NCBI GenBank assembly: GCA_019114745.1 | Contig: DXEY01000155.1 | Location: 1 to 61,607 of the forward strand | Length of the DNA: 61,607 bases | Direction: 5' to 3' | Source of the DNA: Candidatus Mediterraneibacter colneyensis | Lineage (GTDB): Bacteria; Bacillota; Clostridia; Lachnospirales; Lachnospiraceae | Shown here: piece after piece, positions 49,727 through 59,191 of the stretch | Layout of the letters: the number at the start of each line of letters is the position of its first letter | How positions within the stretch are numbered: position 1 is the first letter of the stretch | The notes under the pieces: model-generated | Told to the model about the DNA's origin: nothing | What the model saw: the letters and a program-made list of their open reading frames with translations, nothing else | Databases searched by the model: none | Made by a program: the position numbers and the translations under genes

Positions 49727-51193
49727 ATGAAAATTCAGCCATCTTTTGCTGAAGTCAGAGAAATCGCGGCAACCGGCCGATATAACGTACTGCCGGTCAG
49801 CCTTGAGATCCTCTCCGACTTTACAACGCCTGTTGAGGCGATGAAAATTTTGAAAAATGTATCTGCGCACTGCTATATGCTGGAATCGGCTCAGGCTAAC
49901 GAAACATGGGGACGCTACAGTTTCCTTGGATTCGATCCGAAAATGGAGATTACCTGCGTTGACGGCGAGATGAAGATCGGCAGTCTCAAGGTTAAGACGG
50001 ATACCCCGTCCTGTTATCTCAGACAGATCCTTGACGGTTACAAAAGTCCGCGATTCGATTATCTTCCTTCTTTTACAGGCGGTCTTGTCGGATACTTCTC
50101 ATATGACTATTTCGCCTACAGTGAGCCGGCAGTCAAATGTGATGTGGAAGATGCCGGGGGATTTAAAGATGTTGACATGATGCTGTTTGATAAGGTTATC
50201 GCGTTCGACCATCTCCGGCAGAAAATTATTCTCATTGTAAATATGCCGCTGGATGAGCCGGAAACCGGTTACAACAAAGCGGTTATGGAATTGAAGCAGC
50301 TCGAAGAACTTCTGAAACACGGCGAAAAGAAAAATGAGCCGGGCGGAAGGCTGTCTGGCGAAGTTACGCCGTTGTTTGACAAAGAGCAATTCTGCGATAT
50401 GGTTGAGAAGGCAAAGCACCATATCCGCGATGGAGACATATTCCAGATCGTTTTGTCCAACCGTCTGAGTGCACCTTTTGAGGGAAGCCTTTTGAATACC
50501 TACCGTGTGCTTCGCACGATCAACCCATCGCCGTATATGTTCTATTTTTCAGGAACAGACGCAGAAATTGCGGGGGCGTCTCCCGAAACACTGGTAAAGC
50601 TGGAAAATGGCGTACTGCACACTTTCCCGCTTGCGGGAACAAGACCCAGGGGAAAAAACGCAGAAGAAGACAAAGCTCTCGCGGAAGAACTGCTTGCTGA
50701 TGAAAAAGAACTTGCCGAACACAATATGCTGGTCGATCTGGGGCGAAACGATCTCGGAAGAATCAGCAGGTTCGGAACTGTGCAGGTAGAAAAGCTCCAC
50801 TCTGTTGAACGCTTCTCCCATGTTATGCACATCGGCTCTACGGTGCGTGGTGAGATCAGTGATAATCATGATGCGCTGGATGCCATTGAAGCGGTATTGC
50901 CTGCCGGGACACTTTCCGGTGCGCCGAAGATCAGAGCCTGTCAGTTGATCGGGGAACTTGAAAAAAACAAACGCGGCATCTATGGCGGTGCCATCGGCTA
51001 TATAGACTTTACGGGAAATATGGATACCTGTATTGCCATCCGCATCGTCTATAAGAAGAACGGCAGGGTATTCGTGAGAAGCGGTGCAGGAATTGTATCG
51101 GATTCTGTACCCGAAAAGGAATTTGAAGAATGTCTGAATAAAGCCGGATCTTCGCTGAAAGCATTAGAACTTGCACAGGAGGCGGACTTATGA
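49727..51193 (+). CDS. trpE: Anthranilate synthase component I TrpE
   Basis: 488 residues from ATG 49727, which has TTGGAGGAA upstream; an in-frame TTG at 49712 is itself part of that site. The chorismate-utilising fold shows in DGDIFQIVLSNRLSAPFEG, GASPETLVKL, PLAGTRPRGKN, DEKELAEHNMLVDLGRNDLGRI and TLSGAPKIRACQLI. It makes anthranilate from chorismate with TrpG. Its N-terminus has the feedback-site region (LESAQANETWGRYSFLG). First gene of the operon. Confidence 0.97.
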   Translation: MKIQPSFAEVREIAATGRYNVLPVSLEILSDFTTPVEAMKILKNVSAHCYMLESAQANETWGRYSFLGFDPKMEITCVDGEMKIGSLKVKTDTPSCYLRQILDGYKSPRFDYLPSFTGGLVGYFSYDYFAYSEPAVKCDVEDAGGFKDVDMMLFDKVIAFDHLRQKIILIVNMPLDEPETGYNKAVMELKQLEELLKHGEKKNEPGGRLSGEVTPLFDKEQFCDMVEKAKHHIRDGDIFQIVLSNRLSAPFEGSLLNTYRVLRTINPSPYMFYFSGTDAEIAGASPETLVKLENGVLHTFPLAGTRPRGKNAEEDKALAEELLADEKELAEHNMLVDLGRNDLGRISRFGTVQVEKLHSVERFSHVMHIGSTVRGEISDNHDALDAIEAVLPAGTLSGAPKIRACQLIGELEKNKRGIYGGAIGYIDFTGNMDTCIAIRIVYKKNGRVFVRSGAGIVSDSVPEKEFEECLNKAGSSLKALELAQEADL

Positions 51194-51759
51194 TTCTTCT
51201 GATAGATAACTACGACAGCTTTTCCTATAATCTTTTTCAGCTTATTGGTGAGACCGATCCGGATATCAGGGTCATCCGCAACGATGAAATGACGACAGAG
51301 GAAATCAGGAAACTGAACCCGGACCGTATTATCCTCTCGCCCGGTCCGGGCAGACCCGAAGATGCCGGAATTATTATTGAGGCTGTAAAAATACTCGGAA
51401 AGGACATTCCCATTCTCGGCGTCTGCCTCGGCCATCAGGCAATTTGCGCGGCGTTCGGTGCGGATATTACTTATGCAAGGGAACTGATGCACGGGAAGCA
51501 GTCAGATGTTGAATTTGATACAGACTGCCCGCTGTTCAGAGGCTGTCCCGATACTGCGCCGGCCGCGCGGTATCACTCCCTTGCGGTTGATGCAGACACC
51601 ATTCCCGAAGTATTAAAGATCACGGCAGTCACTAAAGACGGTGAAGTGATGGCGGTACAGCACAAAGAATATCCCGTATACGGCGTACAGTTTCATCCCG
51701 AATCTATTATGACACCGGACGGTAAGCAGATGCTGTACAATTTTATAAAGGAGATATGA
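51190..51759 (+). CDS. trpG: Anthranilate synthase glutaminase subunit TrpG
   Basis: 189 residues, class I glutamine amidotransferase. Motifs are IDNYDSFSYNLFQLIGE, ILSPGPGRPEDAG, nucleophile Cys in GVCLGHQAI, and His/Glu in YGVQFHPESIMT. It is not fused to TrpD, unlike in enterobacteria. It overlaps trpE by four bases. Ile codons of its first 97 positions are 10 ATT, 4 ATC and 2 ATA, unlike the ATC-dominated non-trp genes. Confidence 0.97.
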   Translation: MILLIDNYDSFSYNLFQLIGETDPDIRVIRNDEMTTEEIRKLNPDRIILSPGPGRPEDAGIIIEAVKILGKDIPILGVCLGHQAICAAFGADITYARELMHGKQSDVEFDTDCPLFRGCPDTAPAARYHSLAVDADTIPEVLKITAVTKDGEVMAVQHKEYPVYGVQFHPESIMTPDGKQMLYNFIKEI

Positions 51760-51762
51760 GTT

Positions 51763-52794
51763 ATGATTAAAGAAGCGATTGTAAAGATTGTAAATAAAGA
51801 AGACCTGACCTATGATGAAGCATACACTGTGATGAATGAAATTATGAGCGGTAACACAACAGCGACACAGAATGCCGCCTTCCTTGCGGCTCTGTCCACC
51901 AAAAGCGCCAGAGCCGAGACTACGGATGAGATCGCCGGATGCGCCGCGGCTATGAGAGAACACGCAACCAGGGTGGAGACAGGTATGGAGATTTTTGAAA
52001 TCGTCGGAACTGGCGGCGATAACGCGCACAGCTTCAATATTTCCACGACTTCTGCGCTCGTTGCGGCTGCTGCGGGAATGAAGGTTGCAAAGCATGGCAA
52101 CAGAGCCGCATCCTCTCAGTGTGGAACGGCGGATTGTCTTGAAGCCCTCGGTGTGAACATTCAGCAAAGCCCGGCAAGATGTATTGAACTGCTGAATGAG
52201 GCCGGCATATGTTTCTTCTTTGCACAGAAATATCACACCTCCATGAAATATGTCGGCGCTATCCGCAGGGAACTCGGCTTCCGTACCGTGTTCAATATTC
52301 TCGGGCCGCTTACGAATCCCGGCACCCCCTCCATGCAGCTTCTCGGTGTGTATGATGATTATCTTGTCGAACCTCTGGCGCAGGTCCTGATCAATCTCGG
52401 AATCAGACGCGGTATGGTTGTGTACGGCCAGGATAAGCTGGATGAGATTTCCATGAGCGCACCGACTACAGTCTGCGAGATCCGCGACGGATGGTTTAAG
52501 TCCTCTGTGATCACGCCGGAAGACTTTGGTTTTCAACGCTGTACCAAAGAAGATCTGAAAGGCGGCACCCCTGAAGAAAATGCCAGGATCACACTTGACG
52601 TTTTGAGCGGTGAAAAAGGTCATAAGAGAAACGCTATTCTTTTGAATGCCGGTGCGGCGCTCTACATTGGCGGAAAGGCTGACAGTATAAAAGACGGTAC
52701 CGGGCTTGCGGCGGAGATTATTGATTCCGGGAGGGCGCTTGAAACACTGAACAAACTTATTGAAGTCAGCAACCGTCCGGAGGCAGAAATATGA
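51763..52794 (+). CDS. trpD: Anthranilate phosphoribosyltransferase TrpD
   Basis: 343 residues. The PRPP-binding motif GTGGDNAHSFNISTTSALVAAAAG, KHGNRAASSQCGTADCLEALG and FNILGPLTNPG are the family hallmarks. Transfers the phosphoribosyl group from PRPP to anthranilate. AAGGAG precedes the ATG, three bases after the trpG stop. The stop overlaps trpC by four bases. Confidence 0.97.
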   Translation: MIKEAIVKIVNKEDLTYDEAYTVMNEIMSGNTTATQNAAFLAALSTKSARAETTDEIAGCAAAMREHATRVETGMEIFEIVGTGGDNAHSFNISTTSALVAAAAGMKVAKHGNRAASSQCGTADCLEALGVNIQQSPARCIELLNEAGICFFFAQKYHTSMKYVGAIRRELGFRTVFNILGPLTNPGTPSMQLLGVYDDYLVEPLAQVLINLGIRRGMVVYGQDKLDEISMSAPTTVCEIRDGWFKSSVITPEDFGFQRCTKEDLKGGTPEENARITLDVLSGEKGHKRNAILLNAGAALYIGGKADSIKDGTGLAAEIIDSGRALETLNKLIEVSNRPEAEI

Positions 52795-53573
52795 CGATCC
52801 TCGACCAGCTTGCAGAACACGCCCGGAAACGCACCGGGCAGGCAAAATTAAAAACACCGCTCCCGGAACTCAGGCGGAAAGCCTTATCCCTTCCCAAAGG
52901 CTCCTTCGCTTTTGAAAATGCACTCAGGAAGGCAGATATTTCTTTTATCTGCGAGTGCAAAAAGGCATCTCCCTCAAAAGGACTGATAGCACCTGATTTT
53001 CCGTATCTGCAGATTGCAAAGGAGTATGAAGCGGCAGGAGCAGACTGCATTTCTGTGCTGACAGAACCGGAATGGTTTCTCGGAAGCGACAGGTATCTGA
53101 AAGAAATCGCTTCCGGCGTTTCCATACCCTGTCTGCGGAAGGACTTCACAGTAGATGAATATATGATCTACGAGGCAAAGGTGCTCGGCGCATCGGCGGT
53201 GCTGCTGATCTGTTCTGTCTTAAGCGGGGAACAGATCAGATCTTTTATCAGCATTTGTGATGAACTTGGATTATCAGCATTAGTTGAAGCGCACGATGAA
53301 AATGAAGTGCAGACCGCACTGAATGCAGGAGCCCGCATCATCGGTGTCAACAACCGGAATCTGAAAGATTTTTCTGTAGATACGGACAACAGCCGCAGGC
53401 TCAGAGAGCTGATACCCCGCGACGTCCTGTTTGTCTCCGAAAGCGGGGTGAGCAGTGCGGCAGATGTGGCAAAGCTCCGTGAAATCGGAGCGGATGCTGT
53501 TTTGATCGGCGAAACCCTTATGCGGGCGCCCGACAAAGGGGTAAAACTTGACGAACTGCGGGGTGCGGTATGA
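52791..53573 (+). CDS. trpC: Indole-3-glycerol phosphate synthase TrpC
   Basis: 260 residues, TIM barrel. Motifs are FICECKKASPSKGLIA (catalytic Lys), ADCISVLTEPEWFLGS, CLRKDFTVDEYMIYEAK, GVNNRNLKDFSVD and SESGVSSAADVAKL. Not fused to TrpF. Translationally coupled with both neighbours. Confidence 0.97.
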   Translation: MTILDQLAEHARKRTGQAKLKTPLPELRRKALSLPKGSFAFENALRKADISFICECKKASPSKGLIAPDFPYLQIAKEYEAAGADCISVLTEPEWFLGSDRYLKEIASGVSIPCLRKDFTVDEYMIYEAKVLGASAVLLICSVLSGEQIRSFISICDELGLSALVEAHDENEVQTALNAGARIIGVNNRNLKDFSVDTDNSRRLRELIPRDVLFVSESGVSSAADVAKLREIGADAVLIGETLMRAPDKGVKLDELRGAV

Positions 53574-54178
53574 CGAAGATTAAACTTTGCGGGCTTTCCA
53601 GACCCTGTGATATAGAGGCTGTAAATGAACTGAAGCCGGACTATGTCGGGTTCGTCTTTGCACCGGAAAGCAGGCGTTATGTAACATATGAAAAAGCAGA
53701 GGAACTGAAAAGACGGCTTTCGCCCGAAATCCGGGCGGTCGGTGTGTTTGTAAATGAACTTCCGCAAAACGTTGCAAGGCTGTTGCAGAACGGTATTATC
53801 GACATGGCACAGCTTCACGGCGACGAGGACGAAGATTATATTGCAAAGCTGCGGCTGCTGACGGATAAGAAGATCATCAGGGCTTTTTGCATTAAAACTG
53901 CAGATGATATAAAAATTGCGGTGCAAAGTGAAGCAGATTATATTCTTCTTGATTCCGGCGCAGGCACGGGGACAGTATTTGACTGGGGATACGTGAAAAG
54001 TATCGGGAGACCGTATTTTCTCGCCGGAGGACTGGATGCCGGCAACGCGGCAGGCGCGGTCAGAGCACTTCATCCATTTGCAGTTGACGTCAGTTCCGGA
54101 ATCGAAACCGACGGGGTAAAAGATAAAACAAAAATGGCGGCATTTGTTGCCGCTGTCAGAAAGGAAGACAGATTATGA
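53570..54178 (+). CDS. trpF: Phosphoribosylanthranilate isomerase TrpF
   Basis: 202 residues, (beta-alpha)8 enzyme. KIKLCGLSRPCDIEAVNELKPDYVGFVFAPES has the catalytic Cys. Then AQLHGDEDEDYI, the catalytic Asp in LLDSGAGTGTVFDW, FLAGGLDAGNAA and DVSSGIETDGVKD. Overlaps by four bases at each end. Confidence 0.96.
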   Translation: MTKIKLCGLSRPCDIEAVNELKPDYVGFVFAPESRRYVTYEKAEELKRRLSPEIRAVGVFVNELPQNVARLLQNGIIDMAQLHGDEDEDYIAKLRLLTDKKIIRAFCIKTADDIKIAVQSEADYILLDSGAGTGTVFDWGYVKSIGRPYFLAGGLDAGNAAGAVRALHPFAVDVSSGIETDGVKDKTKMAAFVAAVRKEDRL

Positions 54179-55365
54179 CAAATACAGACGGACGCTTCGG
54201 TATTCACGGCGGCCAGTATATTCCCGAGACGCTGATGAATGCGGTCATCGAACTGGAGAAAGCGTATAATCACTATAAAAATGATCCCGAATTTAACAGA
54301 GAACTTTCCGGTCTTTTCAATGAATATGCGGGCAGGCCGTCAAGGCTGTACTTTGCAGAAAAAATGACCGGAGACCTGGGCGGTGCGAAAATCTATCTTA
54401 AGCGTGAAGATCTGAACCACACCGGAGCACATAAGATCAACAATGTCCTTGGGCAGGCACTTCTTGCAAAGAAGATGGGAAAAACCCGGTTGATAGCCGA
54501 AACAGGCGCCGGGCAGCATGGCGTTGCCACGGCAACTGCCGCCGCACTGATGGGGATGGAATGTGTCGTATTCATGGGCGAAGAAGATACGATCCGACAG
54601 GCACTTAATGTGTACCGAATGAGACTGCTTGGCGCTGAGGTAATTCCTGTCAGAACAGGTACGGCAACCCTCAAAGATGCCGTATCCGAGGCTATGCGTG
54701 AATGGACTTCACGTATCAGCGATACTCATTACTGCCTCGGCTCTGTTATGGGGCCGCATCCGTTCCCTTCTATTGTCCGTGATTTTCAGTCAGTTATCTC
54801 AAAAGAGATTAAGGAGCAGATCCAGGAGAAAGAAGGAAGGCTGCCGGATGCAGTCATCGCCTGCGTAGGAGGCGGGTCTAATGCAATCGGAAGTTTCTAT
54901 AATTTCATCGGAGATGAAGGGGTACGGCTGATCGGCTGCGAGGCGGCGGGCAGAGGCGTTGACACCTTTGAGACAGCGGCGACCATCGCAACAGGAAGAG
55001 TGGGGATCTTCCACGGAATGAAATCTTACTTCTGCCAGGATAAGGACGGGCAAATCGCTCCGGTCTACTCTGTATCCGCCGGCCTCGACTACCCCGGCGT
55101 CGGCCCCGAACACGCTTATCTGCACGATATCGGGAGAGCAGAGTATGTTCCTGTTACGGACGACGAAGCGGTAAATGCTTTTGAGTATCTGGCAAAGACT
55201 GAGGGGATCATTCCTGCCATTGAATCTGCCCATGCTGTTGCACATGCAATGAAGATCGCGCCAGCTATGGATAAAGAACAGATTATCGTAATCACCATAT
55301 CCGGGAGAGGCGACAAGGACTGTGCCGCTATTGCCCGCTACAGAGGGGAGGATCTTTATGAGTAA
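54175..55365 (+). CDS. trpB: Tryptophan synthase beta subunit TrpB
   Basis: 396 residues, TrpB1 type. FGIHGGQYIPETLM at the start, the PLP-Lys in HTGAHKINNVLGQ, AETGAGQHGVATATAAA, and the phosphate loop CVGGGSNAIGSF. Ends with TISGRGDKD. Makes tryptophan from indole and serine. The 3' end overlaps trpA by 8 bases. Confidence 0.97.
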   Translation: MTNTDGRFGIHGGQYIPETLMNAVIELEKAYNHYKNDPEFNRELSGLFNEYAGRPSRLYFAEKMTGDLGGAKIYLKREDLNHTGAHKINNVLGQALLAKKMGKTRLIAETGAGQHGVATATAAALMGMECVVFMGEEDTIRQALNVYRMRLLGAEVIPVRTGTATLKDAVSEAMREWTSRISDTHYCLGSVMGPHPFPSIVRDFQSVISKEIKEQIQEKEGRLPDAVIACVGGGSNAIGSFYNFIGDEGVRLIGCEAAGRGVDTFETAATIATGRVGIFHGMKSYFCQDKDGQIAPVYSVSAGLDYPGVGPEHAYLHDIGRAEYVPVTDDEAVNAFEYLAKTEGIIPAIESAHAVAHAMKIAPAMDKEQIIVITISGRGDKDCAAIARYRGEDLYE

Positions 55366-56128
55366 CATCAAAAAAGCATTTGAAAACGGAAAGGCTTTCA
55401 TTGCCTTTATTACGTGCGGCGACCCTGACCTGGAAACTACAGCCGCCGCTATCCGTGCCGCTGTAGAAAATGGCGCAGATCTTATTGAACTTGGTATCCC
55501 GTTCTCCGATCCGACCGCCGAAGGACCTGTTATCCAGGCGGCAAACATCAGGGCGTTGAACGGGGGTGTTACGACGGATAAAATATTTGCTTTTGTCAGA
55601 CAGCTTCGCCGTGACGTAAAAGTACCGATGGTTTTTATGACATATGCCAATGTGGTTTTTTCCTATGGCGCGGACAGATTTATTTCGACCTGTCGTGAGA
55701 TTGAAATTGACGGTCTTATCCTGCCTGACCTGCCGTATGAGGAAAAAGAAGAGTTTTTGCCGCTGTGTCACCGGTATGGCGTTGCGTTAGTGTCGATGAT
55801 CGCTCCCACGTCTGAAAACCGCATTGCAATGATCGCAAAAGAAGCGGAAGGGTTTTTATATATTGTTTCCAGTCTCGGCGTTACGGGTACAAGAGCGGAA
55901 ATTAAAACAGATCTTGCTTCGATCGTAAAGACGGTAAGAGAAAATACGGATATTCCATGCGCCATCGGTTTCGGTATCTCCACTCCGGAGCAGGCAGGGA
56001 AGATGGCAGAACTCTCTGACGGGGTGATCGTTGGCTCAGCTATCATTAAACTGCTCGAAAAATACGGCAGGAATGCGCCGGAGTATATCGGGGAGTATGT
56101 AAGATCAATGAAGGATGCTGTGAAATAG
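55358..56128 (+). CDS. trpA: Tryptophan synthase alpha subunit TrpA
   Basis: 256 residues from ATG 55358 (GGGGAGG upstream); an in-frame upstream ATG lies inside trpB. The catalytic Glu and Asp can be seen in IELGIPFSDPTAEGPVIQ and ILPDLPYEEKEEF. Then FLYIVSSLGVTGTR and AIGFGISTPEQAGKM. Last gene of the operon. I see no good terminator after it, but a new promoter lies at 56158. Confidence 0.96.
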   Translation: MSNIKKAFENGKAFIAFITCGDPDLETTAAAIRAAVENGADLIELGIPFSDPTAEGPVIQAANIRALNGGVTTDKIFAFVRQLRRDVKVPMVFMTYANVVFSYGADRFISTCREIEIDGLILPDLPYEEKEEFLPLCHRYGVALVSMIAPTSENRIAMIAKEAEGFLYIVSSLGVTGTRAEIKTDLASIVKTVRENTDIPCAIGFGISTPEQAGKMAELSDGVIVGSAIIKLLEKYGRNAPEYIGEYVRSMKDAVK

Positions 56129-56157
56129 CAAAGGCGGAAAAGGCGGTTTCGTGATTG

Positions 56158-56186
56158 TTTACAAAAGCGGAAAATCATGGTAAAAT
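56158..56186 (+). promoter_or_regulatory. Promoter of ABC pair 2
   Basis: TTTACA (56158-56163), 17 bp and TAAAAT (56181-56186) with extended TGG. Confidence 0.6.
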
Positions 56187-56222
56187 ATTACATAATTATT
56201 AAATTAATTAAGGAGATATTAC

Positions 56223-57140
56223 ATGATACGCATCAGAGAGTTGACCAGGACTTTTGGAAAGACGCAGGCGGTGAACCATATTTCACTCGATATTCCGGAG
56301 GGAGCCCTGTTCGGACTGCTCGGGACAAACGGCGCGGGAAAGACGACCCTGCTCCGGATTCTTTCGGGGATCCTGGAGCCGGATTCCGGGGAGATGACAG
56401 TAGATGGGAAGCCTTTGTATGAAGCGGCGGAGGAGATTTTTTATCTGCCGGACGAACCCTATTATTTCCCGAATGCCTCCATGGAACAGATGACAGAGTT
56501 TTACAGGAGACATTATCCGTCGATGGATCCGGAAGGGGTCTCCTATATGGCAGATATGCTGAATCTGGATATGAGACAGCCTGTCCGCACGTTTTCAAAG
56601 GGGATGAAGCGACAGGCATTTTTGGCCATGGCATTGTGCGCCGGGACAAAATATCTTTTCTGCGACGAGGTTTTCGACGGGCTTGACCCAATCGCCGCTG
56701 ACGTGATGAAGCGGCTTTTCCGGCAGGAGATGGAAGAACGGAAATTTACTGTGGTGGTAGCTTCCCACAAACTCAATGAACTGGAAGATATCTGCAGCAA
56801 TATCGCGATCCTGCACAGAGGAGGTGTGGTCACTGCGGGAGATATGCGTCTGCGCGCGGAGAATGTGTGGAAGTTCCAGTGCGCGTTCCGGGTGGACGAC
56901 GGTATATCTGAGACTGTGGAAACGATCAGGCACAGGGCAAAAGAGCGTGCAGATGTGATCCGGCTCCATGTGGAAGGAGGGTTTGTGACTCTGATCGCAA
57001 GGGGAGAAAAAGAGGTGATAAAGAAAGAACTGTGTTCGATGCATCCGGTTCTTGTTCAGGAAGTGCCGATGAGCCTGGAGGAAATCTTTATCGCAGAGCT
57101 GGAGGTGAAAGGATATGATATCCGCGAAGTGCTTTCTTAA
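56223..57140 (+). CDS. ABC transporter ATPase (copy 2)
   Basis: 305 residues. Walker A GTNGAGKTT, then FYLPDEPYYFPNASMEQMTEFYRRHYPSMD, signature TFSKGMKRQA, Walker B YLFCDEVFDGLD and the H-loop ASHKLNELEDICS. The C-terminal extension ends VKGYDIREVLS. It is a paralogue of the ATPase at 37084 across the whole length, with the same 26-base overlap into its permease gene. No GntR gene precedes it. AAGGAG 8 bases before the ATG. Confidence 0.9.
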   Translation: MIRIRELTRTFGKTQAVNHISLDIPEGALFGLLGTNGAGKTTLLRILSGILEPDSGEMTVDGKPLYEAAEEIFYLPDEPYYFPNASMEQMTEFYRRHYPSMDPEGVSYMADMLNLDMRQPVRTFSKGMKRQAFLAMALCAGTKYLFCDEVFDGLDPIAADVMKRLFRQEMEERKFTVVVASHKLNELEDICSNIAILHRGGVVTAGDMRLRAENVWKFQCAFRVDDGISETVETIRHRAKERADVIRLHVEGGFVTLIARGEKEVIKKELCSMHPVLVQEVPMSLEEIFIAELEVKGYDIREVLS

Positions 57141-59124
57141 CTGGTTCCGGGAGGCGGGAAGAGGACATCTTATCGCAGCCGCCGGATGGGGAGTGTTCCT
57201 GGCCTACGGCGCCCTCGCAGTAAGCCGTGTCAGCTTTGATCCGGATTATGCGGCTTTTGGCATCGGAGGTCCGGCAATGGAACTGCGATGGATCTGTATG
57301 GCTCTGGGGCTTATGACGGCTTTCCTGGAATTTTCCTATCTGTTTTCCCGGAAGAAGCAGGACTTTTACTACAGTCTTCCGTCGGGAAGAAACGTCATTT
57401 TCTGGAGCAGGTATGTGCACGGTATCGTCCATACTATTGTTCCCCTGACGATTGTCCTGGCTGTATGCGGGATCTGCCAGGCGGCAATTGATTCCAGATT
57501 TGCTCCATACGCGGGCGGATACACAGGGAAGAGTATACTGGTTTATGGCCTGTCACTGCTGCTGTTTTATCATATCGGGGTTCTGTGCGCCGTAGTCTGC
57601 GGACATGTGGTATCTGCCCTGCTGACATGCGCGGGACTGATCGTGTATGGCGCTGTAGCGGCGGGACAGGTCTGCGAGACATTGTCAGAGAGTTATTTTA
57701 CATCTTATTACAGAAACCCGCTTCTGGAACAGGCGGAGATCTGGCTGTCCCCGGAACGTCTTACCTGTGACCTGACGGGAATGGATCTCTTTGATAAACC
57801 GTCTCTTCTGAGTTACACGCCTTCAGTCTCTTCTGTGGCCGCGGCAGTTCTGTGGATCGCACTGCTCCTTCTCCTGTCTGCCGCAGCGTGGAGGTACCGG
57901 AAAGTGGAAAAGACAGGGAATATGTTTACGCTTGCGGCCGGGGAAAGGGCTGTGGAGATCCTGGCCGGATTTCTGGCAGGGTTCTGGATGTTCGGCTTTG
58001 TGACGGATCTGTCCGATCCCCGGACAATGGGAGCCGGGACTGCGGCAGCGGTATCGGCAGCCTGTTCCGCAGCCGCGGTTCTGGCAGTACACTCCCTGCT
58101 GGAGTATATTGTGAATGACCAGCGGAAAAAGATGTTTCGGAGAAAATGGCAGATGATCCTGACCGGGCTGGCAGTTGTGGCGGCAGGGGCAGCATTTGCC
58201 GCAGGAGCGCCGGCATACGATGCTTATTTCCCTGAAAATGCCGCAGGCGTGGGAATCAGCATCGACGGCCTGGACATGAGTTACGCCCGGTACGCGGACA
58301 TCAGGAGCGGGGATCAATACAGTACAGAACAGCAGATGGAGCAATACTTCCTGGAGGGAGAAGGGCGCACGGCTGCGCTCGGATGGCTTCGGGAGATTGT
58401 AAACAGCGGCTGCGTGGGAACGGGAGACAAGGCATATACGGATATGACGGTCTGTTATCATATGCCGGACGGCAGCAGACACTACAGATCCTATCCATTG
58501 AGCAGAGAAGAAGTGGATATGTTCGCCGCAGTGTACGAGACAGATGAGTATAAGAGAGCGGCTTATCCCGGGCTGTTGAAGGAAGATGCCGGAAAAGACA
58601 GGTTTACATGGGAAAACGGGGTGACAGGCACGGCGCTTCAGATCACGGAAAGCCAGAAAGAAGAACTTCTGGATGCTTACCGGGAAGATGTGGCATGCCT
58701 TCAGATGGAACAGCTCAGGGATACGCTTCCATACGGATATGTCAGGATCAAGTCTGCCACAGACGGAGCCATTACAGATCTGTATGTTTATCCGTTCTTT
58801 GAGAAAACATACGGCTGTCTGGTGAAGTATGGGATCGATGTGGAAAAGGGACTGGCAGATTATACCATAGAATCAGTAGAAATGATGCGGGAGTATGATG
58901 TTTCAGGGGAAGGAAGGGCGGTTTCAGGTGGAAATTATATGTCGTTCTATGAAGGTGAGGATGAGATCAGCGCCGTCAGGCAGTTCCTCGTGCCGGATGA
59001 ACTGGACATCCAGCCGCTTCTGTGCCCCCTTGACCATTCCGCAGACGTTGACGCTGCCGTAAAGGATGAGGAGACGAGTTCGGTGGTGCATGTAAACTGC
59101 GCCCAGATTTACCGGCAGCAGTGA
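57115..59124 (+). CDS. ABC-2-like membrane permease (copy 2)
   Basis: 669 residues. The N-terminal half has about six membrane helices, followed by two around 280-350, and then a long extracytoplasmic domain (about 360-669) with no known motif. FSYLFSRKKQDFYYSLPSGRNVIFWSRYVHGIV parallels SREKLDFFHSLPVKRSRWFATVYLAG in copy 1. Both also contain the element LxSYRxxxxMFAAV or similar in the tail only loosely. Substrate unknown. Copy 2 lacks the GntR and has its own promoter. Confidence 0.75.
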   Translation: MISAKCFLNWFREAGRGHLIAAAGWGVFLAYGALAVSRVSFDPDYAAFGIGGPAMELRWICMALGLMTAFLEFSYLFSRKKQDFYYSLPSGRNVIFWSRYVHGIVHTIVPLTIVLAVCGICQAAIDSRFAPYAGGYTGKSILVYGLSLLLFYHIGVLCAVVCGHVVSALLTCAGLIVYGAVAAGQVCETLSESYFTSYYRNPLLEQAEIWLSPERLTCDLTGMDLFDKPSLLSYTPSVSSVAAAVLWIALLLLLSAAAWRYRKVEKTGNMFTLAAGERAVEILAGFLAGFWMFGFVTDLSDPRTMGAGTAAAVSAACSAAAVLAVHSLLEYIVNDQRKKMFRRKWQMILTGLAVVAAGAAFAAGAPAYDAYFPENAAGVGISIDGLDMSYARYADIRSGDQYSTEQQMEQYFLEGEGRTAALGWLREIVNSGCVGTGDKAYTDMTVCYHMPDGSRHYRSYPLSREEVDMFAAVYETDEYKRAAYPGLLKEDAGKDRFTWENGVTGTALQITESQKEELLDAYREDVACLQMEQLRDTLPYGYVRIKSATDGAITDLYVYPFFEKTYGCLVKYGIDVEKGLADYTIESVEMMREYDVSGEGRAVSGGNYMSFYEGEDEISAVRQFLVPDELDIQPLLCPLDHSADVDAAVKDEETSSVVHVNCAQIYRQQ

Positions 59125-59191
59125 CAGGATTCTTCCTTTTTTGCAGATCCGCAGTGATATACTGGGGGCAATGCGAAAAAGGAGGAAGAAA

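Noticed and set aside
51613..52857. Minus-strand open frame of 414 codons
   Set aside because: Antisense to trpG, trpD and trpC; no motif and no ribosome binding site.
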